Below, in pieces: positions 1 through 15,991 of a stretch of DNA of 64,000 nt. The translations under genes and the position numbers were made by a program. Source of the DNA: Actinomucor elegans. Taxonomy: Eukaryota; Mucoromycota; Mucoromycetes; Mucorales; Mucoraceae. The stretch spans positions 124,001 to 188,000 of the forward strand of contig JAMSLZ010000010.1 in the NCBI GenBank assembly GCA_026027325.1, written 5' to 3'. The first letter of the stretch is position 1; each line of letters begins with the position of its first letter. The notes under the pieces were generated by a model, which searched no databases, was not told the DNA's origin, and saw only the letters and a list, made by a program, of their open reading frames with translations.

Positions 1-404
1 TAGATATAGGGAAAAAGAATTGAACGATACTACTGAATATTCAATTTAAATAACCAAGTTCTACAACATCTAATGATAAATAGACAGTGAGATATATAAG
101 AATACTAATGATTAACTATCAAATAATATATTCACTATATATTCTGATTTCAGACTGTTCATTGGATAAACTGAGCCGATCTAGTTACAAGTAATCACTG
201 TTATATAATATATATAACTAAACTGTTAATCTTTAACTAACATATTTTTCAGACATTAAAACGAGAATTCGTTCGTATATATAAATTTGGGGAAATTAAG
301 CTTTCTCTTCATCGAGAGAAATGCATGGATTTAGCGAAATATAATATTTACATCACTAATATACAAACTTGTTAAAAGACATGTTGCGTATAGTCACTAT
401 GTTG

Positions 405-442
<38 letters not shown>

Positions 443-958
443 AAAAAGTATCTAACTGGAGTAAAAATATTGACATTACCATCAGCTAAATAGCAAAAAG
501 CTAAACACCCGACACAAGAAAGATGAAACCTTGGTATTATTTCTCTGGTGTACATGCATGATACTTTAGATAAAATAACCTATACTGCTTCAGTTACAAA
601 AAATAGTGATGTATTGATTTGCATATAATATATGATTAAAAAGAATGTAGAAAATGCTTCAACCTTATATCAAAGAACATATTACGGTTATGAACTGAAG
701 GTATTATAGCCTTTCTATCTTTGGATGTGCAAATGAGCTCTGCATAAGCGCTGTTAGTATATTGTTTAGTTACTTGGAAGAAATTATATTACCCAATCAT
801 TTTAACATCAAAAAAGCAGTCTTTCTCGTGCGTATCATGGTTTTTGAGCACAGCAAGAACAATCAGATACGTTGCATTTTTCTGCTACAATCTTGTATAG
901 ATCTTTACATTAGAAGCTTATATTATACATATAAAAATCTGCGTATTGAATATCTACC
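1..958. other. AT-rich intergenic region
   Basis: I see no supportable gene here. A run of 34 T lies at 408-441. Open frames are short, lack splice-site context and have no recognisable protein motif. The last part presumably holds the promoter and leader of the gene starting at 959. Confidence 0.6.
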
Positions 959-1745
959 ATGGCTGGTAAGTTGAGAGCAACCAAAGTTCATACACTTTGT
1001 TGACTGAATCCAACACCTTATAAAAGGCAATCATTCTAAAAAATCAACCGAGAGAAGAGATTCGTCTGCTTACAAACAGCAACAACAGCAACAACATCAG
1101 CAACAGCAACATCAGCAGCAACGTAAGAATTCTTCAGGTAAACTATTACAAAATCAAGCGCTTCTAGTAACAGATACTGATGCCTTGCAGGTGGACCAGG
1201 CATGAAAAAAGACAATATCCTTCATAGTAACAGTAACCCAAATAACAACAACAACAAGCTTTTAAACAACCAAAAAGCACAACAAGCAGCAGGTGCAGCG
1301 ATATTGTCTGCAGTCACTTCTCCTCAAGCATCAGGTTTGATTCAACCACAGCAGCAGTCAGTTGGTTTGAATGGATTCAATCGCGGTGATCTCGTCGAGT
1401 TCTTAAATATGCGTATGTCTTTCATTTAGACTATTCAAGTTTGAAATACTCATAACGAATTAATGATAGGCTTTTCAGCTGCATTGACAGCTTATCATGA
1501 TACCAACTTAGACCCTACGATGAGACCTGAAAAATATGAAAGTGCTGTTAAACCACCACAAAACGCTTGGAGTAAGAATGGCGTACATAATGCGTGGGGC
1601 CAGCAACCAAAGCAGCCCAAAGGAGGTAGAGTGCATCTGCTGTAATTTGAAGACCAACATACTGACTCAAATCATAGATACCACTGGAGTAATGGCAAAC
1701 GGTGTCGACTTTTTAACTGAATTGTCCAATCGTTCGTCGAAATAA
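959..1745 (+). CDS. Hypothetical Q/N-rich protein, five exons
   Basis: Not recognised. The model has exons 959-965, 1027-1137, 1191-1412, 1470-1625 and 1678-1745 and gives 187 aa. Phases agree at each junction and the introns are 50-61 nt with GTAAG, GTAAA, GTATG or GTAGA donors and AG acceptors. The first coding exon is only seven nucleotides. The protein starts basic and Ser-rich, then has a Gln/His tract at about residues 20-34 and an Asn-rich stretch. More ordinary sequence follows, including GDLVEFLNMR, two NAW-containing words and the C-terminus DFLTELSNRSSK. AATAAA-type poly(A) signals overlap or follow the stop codon. No domain, signal peptide or membrane segment is visible. The low-complexity half and the short conserved-looking C-terminus would suit an RNA- or transcription-related adaptor, but that is a guess. 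Confidence 0.7.
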
Positions 1746-2150
1746 AGCAATAAAATAGTATATAGTATAGCAGTTGGGAGAGGATATTGTATGCAAATCA
1801 TTGATTTTGTTCGTGTTTGTCTACAAAACAAAAACAAAAAAAAAGACTAAACTTGGCCGAGCTTATTTGATAATAGCTATTAACATATGGATCTCAGCGA
1901 GTCATTGTAATGATGCTAGCTCTATGTATAGTTCTCGGTAGACCTCAGTTTCTATAGTAGGTCTTGTGCACAATAAGCTACTACCTACTACTACCTACCG
2001 TGCCTACTCCAGTCATGAGTTGATTATCCATCAAAGCTCACATAAGCAGAGCACTCTATTTGAAACCCAAAATTTCAAATACCCAAACAATCGAACGGTT
2101 CCTTTCTTTTTTCTTAAAAAAAAAAAAGTTTTCTATATACATATACAGAT
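1746..2150. promoter_or_regulatory. Intergenic region before SEC31
   Basis: It holds the 3' end of the Q/N-rich gene and the presumed promoter and leader of SEC31. A CTAC-type short tandem repeat lies near 1979-2000. No clear TATA box or other motif was identified. Confidence 0.4.
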
Positions 2151-5100
2151 ATGACAAGAAAACTCAATACAATAAGCCGAACTGCTACGTTTGCGTGGAG
2201 TCCCGGAAACCAGACACCTATGGTAGCCACTGGCACCATAGCAGGAACAGTAGATGACTCTTTTACTAACGCGTCCGATCTAGAGATCTTTAATTTAGAT
2301 CTTGAATCCAATAACCTCCAAGCTTCAAGTAAAGTCAGCATCACTTCCAGGTACATACAAATATAAAGACTTTTTGATTTATTTTCTTTGAAGAAAACCA
2401 ACTCTTGAAACTATCAGATTTAATACTTTGGCTTGGGGACACTCTACTGCTGAAAAACCTTATGGTGTGATAGCAGGTGGTATGGAAAGTGGTGAGCTTG
2501 AACTTTGGGATCCTTCGGTTATTCTCAGCGGTAAAAGGTATACGCAAGAGTTGTAATGTTAAACATGGATTAATAGTTTGGATACATAGCTCAGAAGATG
2601 CTTTGATTCTAAGGAACACAACACATACAGGGACTTTGAAAGCCATAGATTTCAACCGATTTCAAACGAATTTACTAGCTTCTGCCGGTAGCCATAGTGA
2701 AGTATGCAATAGAAACATCATGTGTTTAGCCTGAAGATGACTTATTTGTTTACAACCACAAGGTCTATATATGGGACTTGAACAACCCTACTACGCCTTA
2801 TACACCAGGTACTAGATCCGCCAAGATGGATGATATCAGTAGTGTAGCTTGGAACTGTCAAGTCCAACATATCTTATCTACTGCTTCAACAAATGGATAC
2901 ACTGTAGTGTGGGATTTACGTAATAAAAAGGAAGTCATGACACTGGCTCACTCGGGCCAAAGCGCCATGATGGGTAGTGGAAGAGGATCGATTTCGTCCA
3001 TTGCCTGGCACCCTAACATAGTAAGTACTGATTGATCGATCATATACAAGAAATTTACTGTTATAAAGGCCACACAAATTGTCACCGCTTCTGATGATGA
3101 TCAAAATCCAATTATTTCTCTCTGGGATCTTCGTCACGCTCATTCCCCCGAAAAAACATTAGTTGGCCATAATAAAGGCATCTTGGATGTCTCTTGGTGT
3201 AGACAAGATTCTGATCTATTAATCTCAAGTGGAAAGGACTGTAAAACACTCTGTTGGAACCCCAATACCGGCGTATTAAATGGCCAATTGTCTAGCAATA
3301 ACAAATGGACCTTTGAAGTAGACTGGTGCCCTCACAATCCTGATCTGTTGGCTACTTCATCTTTTGATGGCTCTGTAAGTACCAGTCAATATTAAATGAA
3401 AATACTTTAGCTAAAATAAACTTTATTAGATCAATGTATTCTCTATCCAAGGCAATCCGGAGGAATCCACTGGAGATACATCCGCCAACGTACCTATTTC
3501 CGATGATCCATTTGATGCAGCTCTTTCAGCAGCAGCGCCTTCTGTCCAACCTTTTGCATTAACTGTGCCTCCCAAATGGCTTCGTCGTCCTGTCGGCGCC
3601 TCTTTTGGTTTTAGCGGCAAACTTGTCACTTTCAATAACAAAAACACTATCAATAATACAATGACTCACTCTGTAAAAATCATCCATGTCGAAACAGATC
3701 CAGAAATAGTCAAACGATCTGAACAACTGGAATCTGCATCCAAATTAGGGGTGGAGCAATTAATTCAAGATCGTATACAAACAGGCGATAGAAAGGACTG
3801 GGAAGCAATCAAGGTTTTGTTCTCTGAGAATGCGCGCGAAGAATTGATCAAGTACCTTGGGTTTGAAAAGGAACAGGTCATGATGACAGCTCAAGATTTA
3901 TTAAACAAGAGCAATATGAAGCCAAATGAGACGATCCACACTGAAGACTTGCCTGCGCCAAATAATACAATCTCTACCCTGTTTGGCTCCTCTGAAACTG
4001 TATCGCCCGATGAAGTTTTCTTTGGCCAAGTAGCTGCTAAAGAGCAAGTAACGCCTGTCGATGAAAAACCTTTGGCTCATGTTGCGCCTCTTGTGAATAG
4101 ACCATTCAGCCTTTATCCAGAAGGAAGCACCGATGCAGATCATTTGATTACTCGCGCTATTGTTCTGGGTGATTTCGAATCTGCAGTCAATGTATGTCTT
4201 TCATCTGAAAGATACTCGGATGCCCTACTGCTAGCCATCTGTGGTGGAAGTGAATTGCTAGCCAAAACTCAAAAGACTTATTTTGAAAAGCAATCCAAGA
4301 AGTTTACCTACTTGCGTCTCTTGGAAGGCATCTTGGAGGAGGATTTGGGTTCTATTGTGCGAGATGCTGATTTGAACGAATGGTCTTCTGTGCTTGCAGT
4401 CTTGTGTACGTTTTCTCAAACCAAAGACTTTGGACCTCTTTGTGAAGTCTTTGGTGATCGTCTAGCGCAAGATGCAGAAATGGATCAACATGCTACTCTA
4501 TTTTATCTCATTGCTGGAAATCTAGAAAAAGTGTCCAAGGTCTGGATTGATCGATTTGAGAAGGAAGACGTAGAGCAGGGCGATAGTAGCACACATGGTT
4601 CAAGACTTCAAGCATTGATTGAGAAAGTCACTATATTCCGTCAAGCAATTGATTATGAAGATAGCGCCCTTAACAATGCTGAGATGAAAGGAGATTACCC
4701 TCTTTCTAGCTTATACGATAAATACTGCGAGTATGCTGAATTCATGGCCACACAGGGTAAACTGGAAGTTGCATTGAAATACATCAGCTTGACTCCCTCT
4801 GCTGACCCCAAATCGAAAATCAGCAAAAGTTCTATTGTTCGCGATCGCGTCTATCACGCCAACAACAGCCAAAGCGGTCAATATACAAAGCCTGTCTTTC
4901 CCTTTGAAAAAAAACAACTGTCCAGTAAACAAGGTCAACAACAACCAATTATACTTCAAAACCCCCATGTTCAACCAAACCAGCAGCGCCATGTCGGGCC
5001 TCCACAACCAGCTATGAACCTTTATGCTCCAGTCAATGTAGCGCAAGAGCCTATACACTTGTATGCTCCAACTCATATGACCCCTGCTCAACAACACCAA

Positions 5101-5724
5101 CATCATTACAGTCCATATGTCCTGCAAAACCAGCATACCAATTACAGTGGTGCTATTACAGACGCCTACAATAACCAGCAAACTCAAATGTATACTCAGC
5201 AACATGACCTAGTTCCTCAACAAAACTATGGCCCATCAGTTCAGCAAACAGCATTAGCTACTCCTCCTCCTCCTCCTCCTCCTCCTTCAAAATCAACAGG
5301 CGCATGGAATGATCCCCCTATGCTACTCAGCCCCAAAAACAATAACAAAAAGAAACCTCAATACGTTAATGCTGATATCGTACCAACCAAAAGAGTCACT
5401 ACACCATTCGCTGGTAATTCGCCTACTAGTACAGCTGGTTCTCCTCAACAGCAGAGCAATATGCATGCCCCTTCACCCATGAATACCACACCTCCACCGC
5501 CTATGCGTGGCTTGTGGGGACCTTCAGCTCCAACGGCACCACCACCACCGCCTTCTTCTGGTACGACAGTAGGTTATTATAGCGCACATCAGCAGCCTCA
5601 ACAGTTCCAACCACCACCACAGCAAACAAAAGCTACACAGCTTCCTCCTCCTCCAATGAATGCTGTAGCTCCATCGCCCATGCGATCTTTTCCTGCTCCT
5701 CCACATCAACAGCAAGGATTTTAA
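2151..5724 (+). CDS. SEC31: COPII outer-coat protein Sec31
   Basis: Sec31 pairs with Sec13 to form the outer cage of COPII vesicles that leave the ER. Exons are 2151-2350, 2418-2530, 2577-2701, 2763-3020, 3069-3374 and 3430-5724, giving 1,098 aa. Residues 1 to about 340 form the WD40 propeller, with blade-end motifs such as ELWDP, VYIWDL, VVWDLR and ISLWDLR. The start MTRKLNTISRTATFAWSP is typical of the family. Residues about 340-800 are the helical solenoid (for example around residue 569, DHLITRAIVLGDFESAV). From about 830 to the end the chain is Pro/Gln-rich with several poly-Pro runs, the usual Sec23-contacting region. The reading frame stops inside that region, and AATAAA follows at 5734. 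The C-terminal helical domain found in yeast Sec31 is not visible, and the protein is shorter than the 1,273-residue yeast protein. Family assignment is secure; the missing end is an observation on this model. Confidence 0.95.
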
Positions 5725-9226
<3,502 letters not shown>

Positions 9227-9443
9227 AGCCCCGAACACTATAAAAGGGAATTGACCTTACTGCTTTTTTTATTTGCTTGCACCTGTAATTTTTTTTCCGT
9301 TTTTTTTCTCTCTCTCTCTCTTTCTTTTTTTATCATTTGTATACTCTCCTTTTACCCTTTTGCTTAATCTAATTTAATACTCATCATTTATAATCATTAC
9401 AATTAATAATTAAAAATTACATTTCTCATAATACAAACACACA

Positions 9444-10904
9444 ATGCCTACTTCATCCACTGCAGCTGCTAGTCCAGGCAACTCTCATAATGTAGTCGGT
9501 GTTCATTACAAAGTAGGAAAAAAGATTGGCGAAGGAAGTTTTGGTATCATTTATGAAGGTAATCACAACGTACATTTAAAAACAACAACAGTCTAATTCG
9601 TTTGATAGGTATCAACTTGCTTAATAACCAACCTGTTGCCATTAAGTTTGAACCAAGAAAGAGTGATGCACCCCAATTAAGAGACGAATATCGAACCTAC
9701 AAAATTATGGCTGGATCCAGTAAATGACACTCCATTTCTTGCAAATGCATCTCATTAACTTGTCATTTATATCTAGTTGGTATACCTACAGCTTACTACT
9801 TTGGCCAAGAAGGTCTTCATAACATTTTAGTCATCGATTTATTGGGTCCTAGTCTCGAGGATATGTTTGACACTTGCGGTAGACATTTCAGCGTTAAAAC
9901 GACAGCCATGCTCGCCAAGCAAATGGTAATGGATTCATCATGGCCCTAGAATATCAAAACTCACCCTTTCCTGTAGCTGACCCGTGTTCAAACGATTCAT
10001 GAAAAGAATTTGATTTATAGAGATATCAAGCCAGATAACTTTTTAGTTGGTAAACCTGGCACTGATTCAGAAAACCAAATATTTATTGTCGACTTTGGTA
10101 TGGCCAAGTTGTACCGAGATCCTAAAACAAAGCAACATATCCCTTATCGCGAAAGAAAGAGTCTTTCGGGTACTGCTCGTTATATGAGCATTAATACGCA
10201 TCTTGGAAGAGGTACACACTCTAGAAAATGTCCTACTACAGTAGACTCAAAATTCCCGAAAAATAGAACAATCGCGTCGAGATGATCTTGAGTCTTTGGG
10301 TCATGTATTCATGTATTTCTTGAGAGGTTCTTTACCTTGGCAAGGCCTCAAAGCCGCTACAAACAAACAAAAGTACGAAAAGATTGGCGAAAAGAAACAA
10401 ACAACTGCCATCAAAGATCTTTGCGATGGCTACCCAGGTAAAGTATGACTTGATAAACTTGTTGCATCCAATCTCACAGTTGTATTAGAGGAATTTGGTA
10501 TCTATCTTCAATATGTACGCAAGTTGGGTTTCGAAGAAACCCCTGATTATGACTTTTTGCGTGGTTTGTTCTCAAAGGCCATCGAGAAAGTGGGTGAACA
10601 AGACGATGATGTATATGATTGGATGCTACTTAATAATGGCAAAGGCTGGCAGGTAAGCAAAATTTTATATATAGCTATACATCATACTGAACTGTAATTC
10701 CAGACCATGTCCAAGAGAAATACTCGTCAACATACTACAACCAAAAAGATCATCGATACTACTGCCAAAGATCAGCTTCAACGTCAACAACAGCAACAGC
10801 AACAACAGCAACAACAGCAGCAACAACAGCAGCCTCAACAACCATCTTACCGTACCAAAAAACCTGGTTTCTGGAGCAAATTGTCTTGCGGTTTATGTCA
10901 ATAA
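9444..10904 (+). CDS. Casein kinase I, Yck-type membrane-anchored form
   Basis: This is a serine/threonine kinase of the CK1 family, close to yeast Yck1/Yck2, which act at the plasma membrane in trafficking and nutrient sensing. Exons are 9444-9558, 9609-9719, 9777-9925, 9977-10211, 10267-10437, 10489-10652 and 10704-10904, giving 381 aa. The Gly loop GEGSFG is at 29-34 and the ATP lysine is Lys51 in VAIK. The catalytic loop YRDIKPDN is at 139-146, DFG starts at Asp164, and the CK1-specific [15 protein letters not shown] follows. After the kinase domain come a run of about 17 Gln and the C-terminus [11 protein letters not shown]. Yck proteins usually end in a palmitoylated Cys-Cys pair; here the two cysteines are separated and one residue follows. 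For the short last intron before the EEF exon I chose the second of two adjacent acceptors because it restores the CK1 consensus. Confidence 0.93.
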
Positions 10905-13900
10905 TATAATACATCTACAGCTTCATGTTTTTGCATTTAGTTCTCCATTCATTTTTATATCTTTTATGAACAGTATAGAAGCAACTCGTAAGATCTTTTT
11001 TTTTTTAGCAATAATAATAAAATCAACCTTCTTGACATACAAAAAGCAAGTTTACAACTCTATTTATATCTGTATGCATGATTTATGCATGACTTAACTA
11101 TTGGAAAACGCATGGTTACAACAATGTACACCTTTTGTATCCAGCTTCATAGCCAACTTGTCATAAAACTTTGATATGTTTAAAAGCATTTCGCTCTCTA
11201 TTGACCCTTTATATCTGCACAAGTATTGGATCACTAAAATGAGAATTGTTTATTTTGTATATATTGCCTAATGAAAACATATATATCTTGGCCCACTGCT
11301 GATTTAATTTCATTCTATGTTAATGGAGTGCATTGATAATGATCATCGTCCTATCCCCGTTTCAATCTCCTCAATTCAATCAAACTCCGAATAGCGATCG
11401 CACTACAAACAAATATTAATAAAAGCTTATTTTCATGCTTTTTCTCGCTAACACTTTGGCACTACCTCTCGTCAGATATTGTTCAATGATAACCTTATTC
11501 AGCCACCGTAATCAGGCTGCTCGAAAATAATAAGGAATCATGGATGGTCACTAATTCCAACAAAGCATCCAACTCTGCCAAAAAAAAAAAACCTTAAAAA
11601 ACTCAAATTTAACGCTATTCCCGGTCCAAAGGAAGTTTCCTTTTGAACATGTCAAAGGTCCCCAACATGACTGATTAACATTATCGCTAGCTCATCATCG
11701 CATAATGTAGAAGCACTGCCAATTTCAAAGACGCTAAGACCTTAGGTAGAAGTACTGAGCGATATATCGTAATTTATCTTACCACAGCTAGTCACGAAAA
11801 ATTCAGTCCAGAAAGGCGTTAGTTACCCCAGCGCCAAGTCTCAATTGCTACCCAACAGAGCAATTGAAGGCCATACAGATGAGCCCGTTGAGGATTCCCC
11901 TATTAACTGAAAAAGAAATTCTGGACGGCCTTCAGTCAGCCTTGTTTTGCTTTGGCAGAATTCGTGGAGTCTTCCAACGGATGGTCACGAGTATTTTATA
12001 TGATGCTATCCAATAACTCAAAGACAAACCTATCCACAATTTCATCACGATATACCATGGAGTGATAGCAGTGAGTGCTGTTATGCCTATGTAATACCGC
12101 TATTGTCACTTTGGGAGCCACATTAAGTTTAATACGGTAAAGCCAAAGCAAGTGGATTATGTTACTCCTATGATCATTACAGGCATCATTCAATAATATA
12201 CTCTAATTCTAAGCCTTTCAATGCCAAGAACAAGCTTTTCAAAGAAGTCAGAAAGGCTACTCTTGAGGCTTTTAAGAAAAAAGAACGTACTACCTCCGTG
12301 GAATTAAAAATTTTTTTTGTGTGAATTTTCATGGAATTAATGAAATCAGCCTATGCTTGCAATACTAAAAAGCCAAATTGAAAAAAAAAAGATTCGTTCA
12401 ACTACTGCTTCACTACAAGGGAATCCCATCTAAAAGGTGTCTGATAATGGCCATACGATCATTATTGTCATTGGTAGTGCATCGCAAAAGGGAACTAGCA
12501 CGCCCCTAGGCGTCGAGGAATAATTGATAACGATGAAACTGATGCTGATTAGGAACGCGCCAATGGTGATGAGAGCATGGGCAATGTGTCAAAAAGTGAG
12601 TTAAATCGACCTTTTCGAGAAAATGAGAGTCTAGTTGGCGCTGAATTGCCAACAGGCAATGCCAACGAAACATATCAATAATAGGAAAACATATTACATG
12701 TTCTTATGGATCTCTAAATTGCAATCGTATAATGGAATCTCATATCCCATCAACATACACCTTCTTTATCTGTTATCTACGTAAACAATTGTTCGATATC
12801 ATATTTTTGCAAGAAATGCTTGCCATTACATCTGTTATATCCACTCTTGATAACTAACCACAAGCTCAACAAACCACGTGGACATACTACTATGGCAACT
12901 GCTGTGGCATTGTATTATGTTCACCAAATTTTATATTGAATAATATTACTCTTCAGAATGCTATACTTTATGCTAAGTACATCATCATCATTACCAACTT
13001 CATACTTCTCTCTCTACGTTTTAAACCAAGATGCTCCAGCAAGTTTGATCACACAGCGTCGTAATTTCTTTCAATCTATTCCACAATATGATACATCGAT
13101 TCGCAAAGCATATTCCTTTAGATCGACTGATTATCTCTGGTGGTTTCAACTATGGCAGCGTACACGACTTCGATGGTGATAAATGATTACATAAAACAGC
13201 TCAAGGTTGTATATCTTTTATGCAACCATCTTTCTAGGCCAATCAAAAAACTGCCCTGGAATATGGCGAGTTAATACTTCCTATGCTTCCCACAATGTCT
13301 TTCAAAAGCTTCTATCTACTTGCATTGAACAGTTCCTCAAGCACTCATCTACTGATGTATCTCCTCAAATATTATGAGAAAGTATTAAAAAAAAAAAGCT
13401 ACAAAAAACAGCTGGAAAGGAAAGGGAGCCAATTACTCCGCTCTTGATCTCCACAAATAACACTAATGCATTTTCTTCCAATAGTTGATAATATGGTAGC
13501 TGCTCTACAGCAGGAATTGGTGGATGTCCCATACCATGAAATCTAAGGTTACTTGCAGAGAAAAAGGAGAAGCTTCAGTCAAGTGCCTTCTAACTATTCA
13601 TTAGTAACGTATCATTTAACAATACATGTCCTGTCTTCAATAAACCAAGAGTTGACACAAAATTTTTGATAGTGAAATATCAGTGAGACTTGGAGGTAAT
13701 ACATTGAATGAGATTGCATCAACTGCTATTACAAGTGATGTCGATTTGATGAAAATTGCTGCCCGAGACTTCTATCGAGGCCTTTATACGAAAAACCCTG
13801 TCGAAGCAGACAATACTCTTTGCTATCTTTCTGATATTGCTTTTGACAGGACTCTCGGTGATAGAGATGCATTTAGACTTTCGATGCTGACTATTATTAC

Positions 13901-15465
13901 TGACTTCCTTATACAAGAATCTCACCAATCAATTAAAGCTAGTAGCTCTGGTTATTTCACTATTTAAAGCGGCCTATAAATGCCGAGAGTATACTAATGT
14001 ATTTGGGGTGCGTATGCTAAAAAGAAATGTCGTCCGAAAGTATGATAATCAAGAGGGTGAAGAACTTACAGTCATTTCATTTCTGGAAAGGATGGAGGCA
14101 CACGCTATAATACAAAGTTAACTCTTTCATTATAATGCATCTTTTTAGCCCTATGAATTGTAATTTTTGAAATATTTAAATTTTGATATCTGACTCCGTG
14201 TTTAAATAACTGTCTAAATAGAATGGAGTAATCTAGCAGCTTTTATCATTTACGATTTTCATCATATTGAATATGGTATATTTATATACTTGAATATAAA
14301 TATTTTTTTTTGAAGTGGGGGAGAACCGCATGGAAAACCTACTCGGCTTCTCCCGAGCTTTTTAAGCTGTTATGATGAGGAAACAAGAAGACCAACTGAA
14401 TCACATGGGAGATAATAACTCGGGACTTTACAAAACTAGGTCCAAAGCTTAAAGAAGATATACTGACTAGATAAATCTTAATTTTCCTCACAAGCTGATG
14501 TTTTTTGATAAGTTGTTCAAGAAGCTTCTGAGCAACTCCGCTACTTGCATGACCACTTGGGTTCCAGCCATACTTTCATTAAGGAAGTAAGGAAGGGGAT
14601 ACCGCATATTTATCATAGTTGTATACCCTGCTATGCTTACTTGCGAACAGCGAGCACCATATTCCTGAAAGGAAGTAAGAGATTTCTAAGCTGCTCAGAG
14701 GAACTACGGCTTATTTTCAAATGCATTGAAAACAAAAGATCAGCTATCTAAATGCATCTTCAGTGACGGGCATCAAAATAGCCACTATGGTACTACTGAT
14801 ATGTGCTAAAGATAAAGCATGAGTATCCACCCATAGTCTCACGAAATGAAAACCAAAAAAAAAAGAGGAGAAAAGTCTCCAATCATTGCCAAAACTTTGC
14901 GATGGCTCTTTCCTTTCAACAAAGACGAGAACAATCTTGTTGAGTTTAGCGTGCAAGAAACTGACACGTAACATAAGCTTAAGAGATATTGTAAACATAA
15001 TAACTTTGTATCGATACAACATGAAAAAAAAAAGTTAAACATAGTCTACTAAAGTATATCACCGTGTTAAAGAAACTTCTAGTATTTATAACAGTATATA
15101 TCTTGTCAAAAATTGACTCAATCATGCCACTTATTTTGTTTCCCGTGATCACATTTTATGGATTAAGCGAATGAACCGATATCCAATCCACTGAGCAATT
15201 CTGGCATCACGTTTTACTATTAAAGTTTCTTGATCTGACAGCTTTTATTTTTATTTTCATTAATCGAATTTACACATGTTTATACTTGAAACAAAACAGG
15301 TCTTGATATTGGAATGCTTTTGCAACACGAGTGTGTTTTTTGTGAGTGAAAGTTTGCAACTATGAAGATCTTCCTAATGGTACGCTGTACATATGATATA
15401 AATAGATAACCAGTGCTCCAGTTTATTTGATAAAAAGCATAACTATTCTATAGAAAGACTTTTAA
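10905..15465. other. Gene-poor region with decayed retrotransposon sequence
   Basis: No intact gene is seen in about 4.5 kb. The centre holds the LINE relic listed separately (12690-13967). The stretch 11600-12690 may be its decayed first ORF, since coding-looking fragments in several frames end in stops just before the endonuclease part. The stretch 14480-15020 has further broken frames on both strands that I could not assign. The CDC34 gene ends at 15466. Confidence 0.6.
12690..13967 (+). mobile_element. Decayed LINE-type (non-LTR) retrotransposon, ORF2 5' part
   Basis: Conceptual translation in shifting frames gives the pieces of a LINE endonuclease domain in the right order. They are FDIIFLQE at about 12790, GNCCGIVLCSPNF at about 12900, LYVLNQDAPASL then RRNFFQSIPQ at 13010-13090, and ISGGFNYGS (intact families have GDFN) near 13135. 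The frame at 13683-13967 reads like the linker that precedes reverse transcriptase, with ARDFYRGLYTKNP and, at its end, SIKASSSGY matching the usual SSPGPDG region. In-frame stops, frameshifts and the changed Asp in GDFN show it is dead. The reverse-transcriptase palm and the 3' end were not found. Family placement is by motif order only. Confidence 0.75.
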
Positions 15466-15953
15466 CTAGTCTTCATCTTCATCATCATAATCGTCATCAT
15501 CTACACCAAAATCGCTCTCATCACCTGATTCATACCAACTATCAGAGAAAGAGAGAGAGAGAGAAAAAGAAATCAGTACCAACATCAAACGCTTATGTAT
15601 GATCTTACAAGTTATCATCTTCTTCTATTTCTGGTGGGGCAGTTGGCATAAAGTCTTGCTCTGATTTGGGCATTTTGAACCCACTGGGGATATCTTTCTT
15701 GGAAATCTCGACTTGTTCTGTATGTATTCGTTTTAGTCTTAGTTATAAACATATTGTGTGTATATACTACTTTTCACTATGGCATCAAATGCTTCACGAT
15801 TCTTTCTATAGGCTACACCAGCATCGACGTTAGCAGGACTAGAACAATTGGGATCAGCGAGTAAAGAGATGATGGATACAAGAACACCTATAGATTGTTT
15901 GTGTAAGGTAAATTTTTGCATAAACTGATTGATGCTTACTCTCAACAGACTGT

Positions 15954-15991
<38 letters not shown>

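Noticed and set aside
4711..5205. 164-aa - strand frame under SEC31
   Set aside because: It is antisense to the SEC31 exon and its composition mirrors the poly-Gln/Pro codons.
10480..10490. Earlier acceptor (CTCACAG) for casein kinase exon 6
   Set aside because: It keeps the frame but inserts extra residues before EEFGIYLQY; the TATTAG acceptor gives the standard CK1 sequence.
14369..14405. C/D-box snoRNA-like pair (ATGATGA then CTGA)
   Set aside because: The boxes are too close for a normal C/D snoRNA, there is no terminal stem or second box pair, and such words are frequent by chance.
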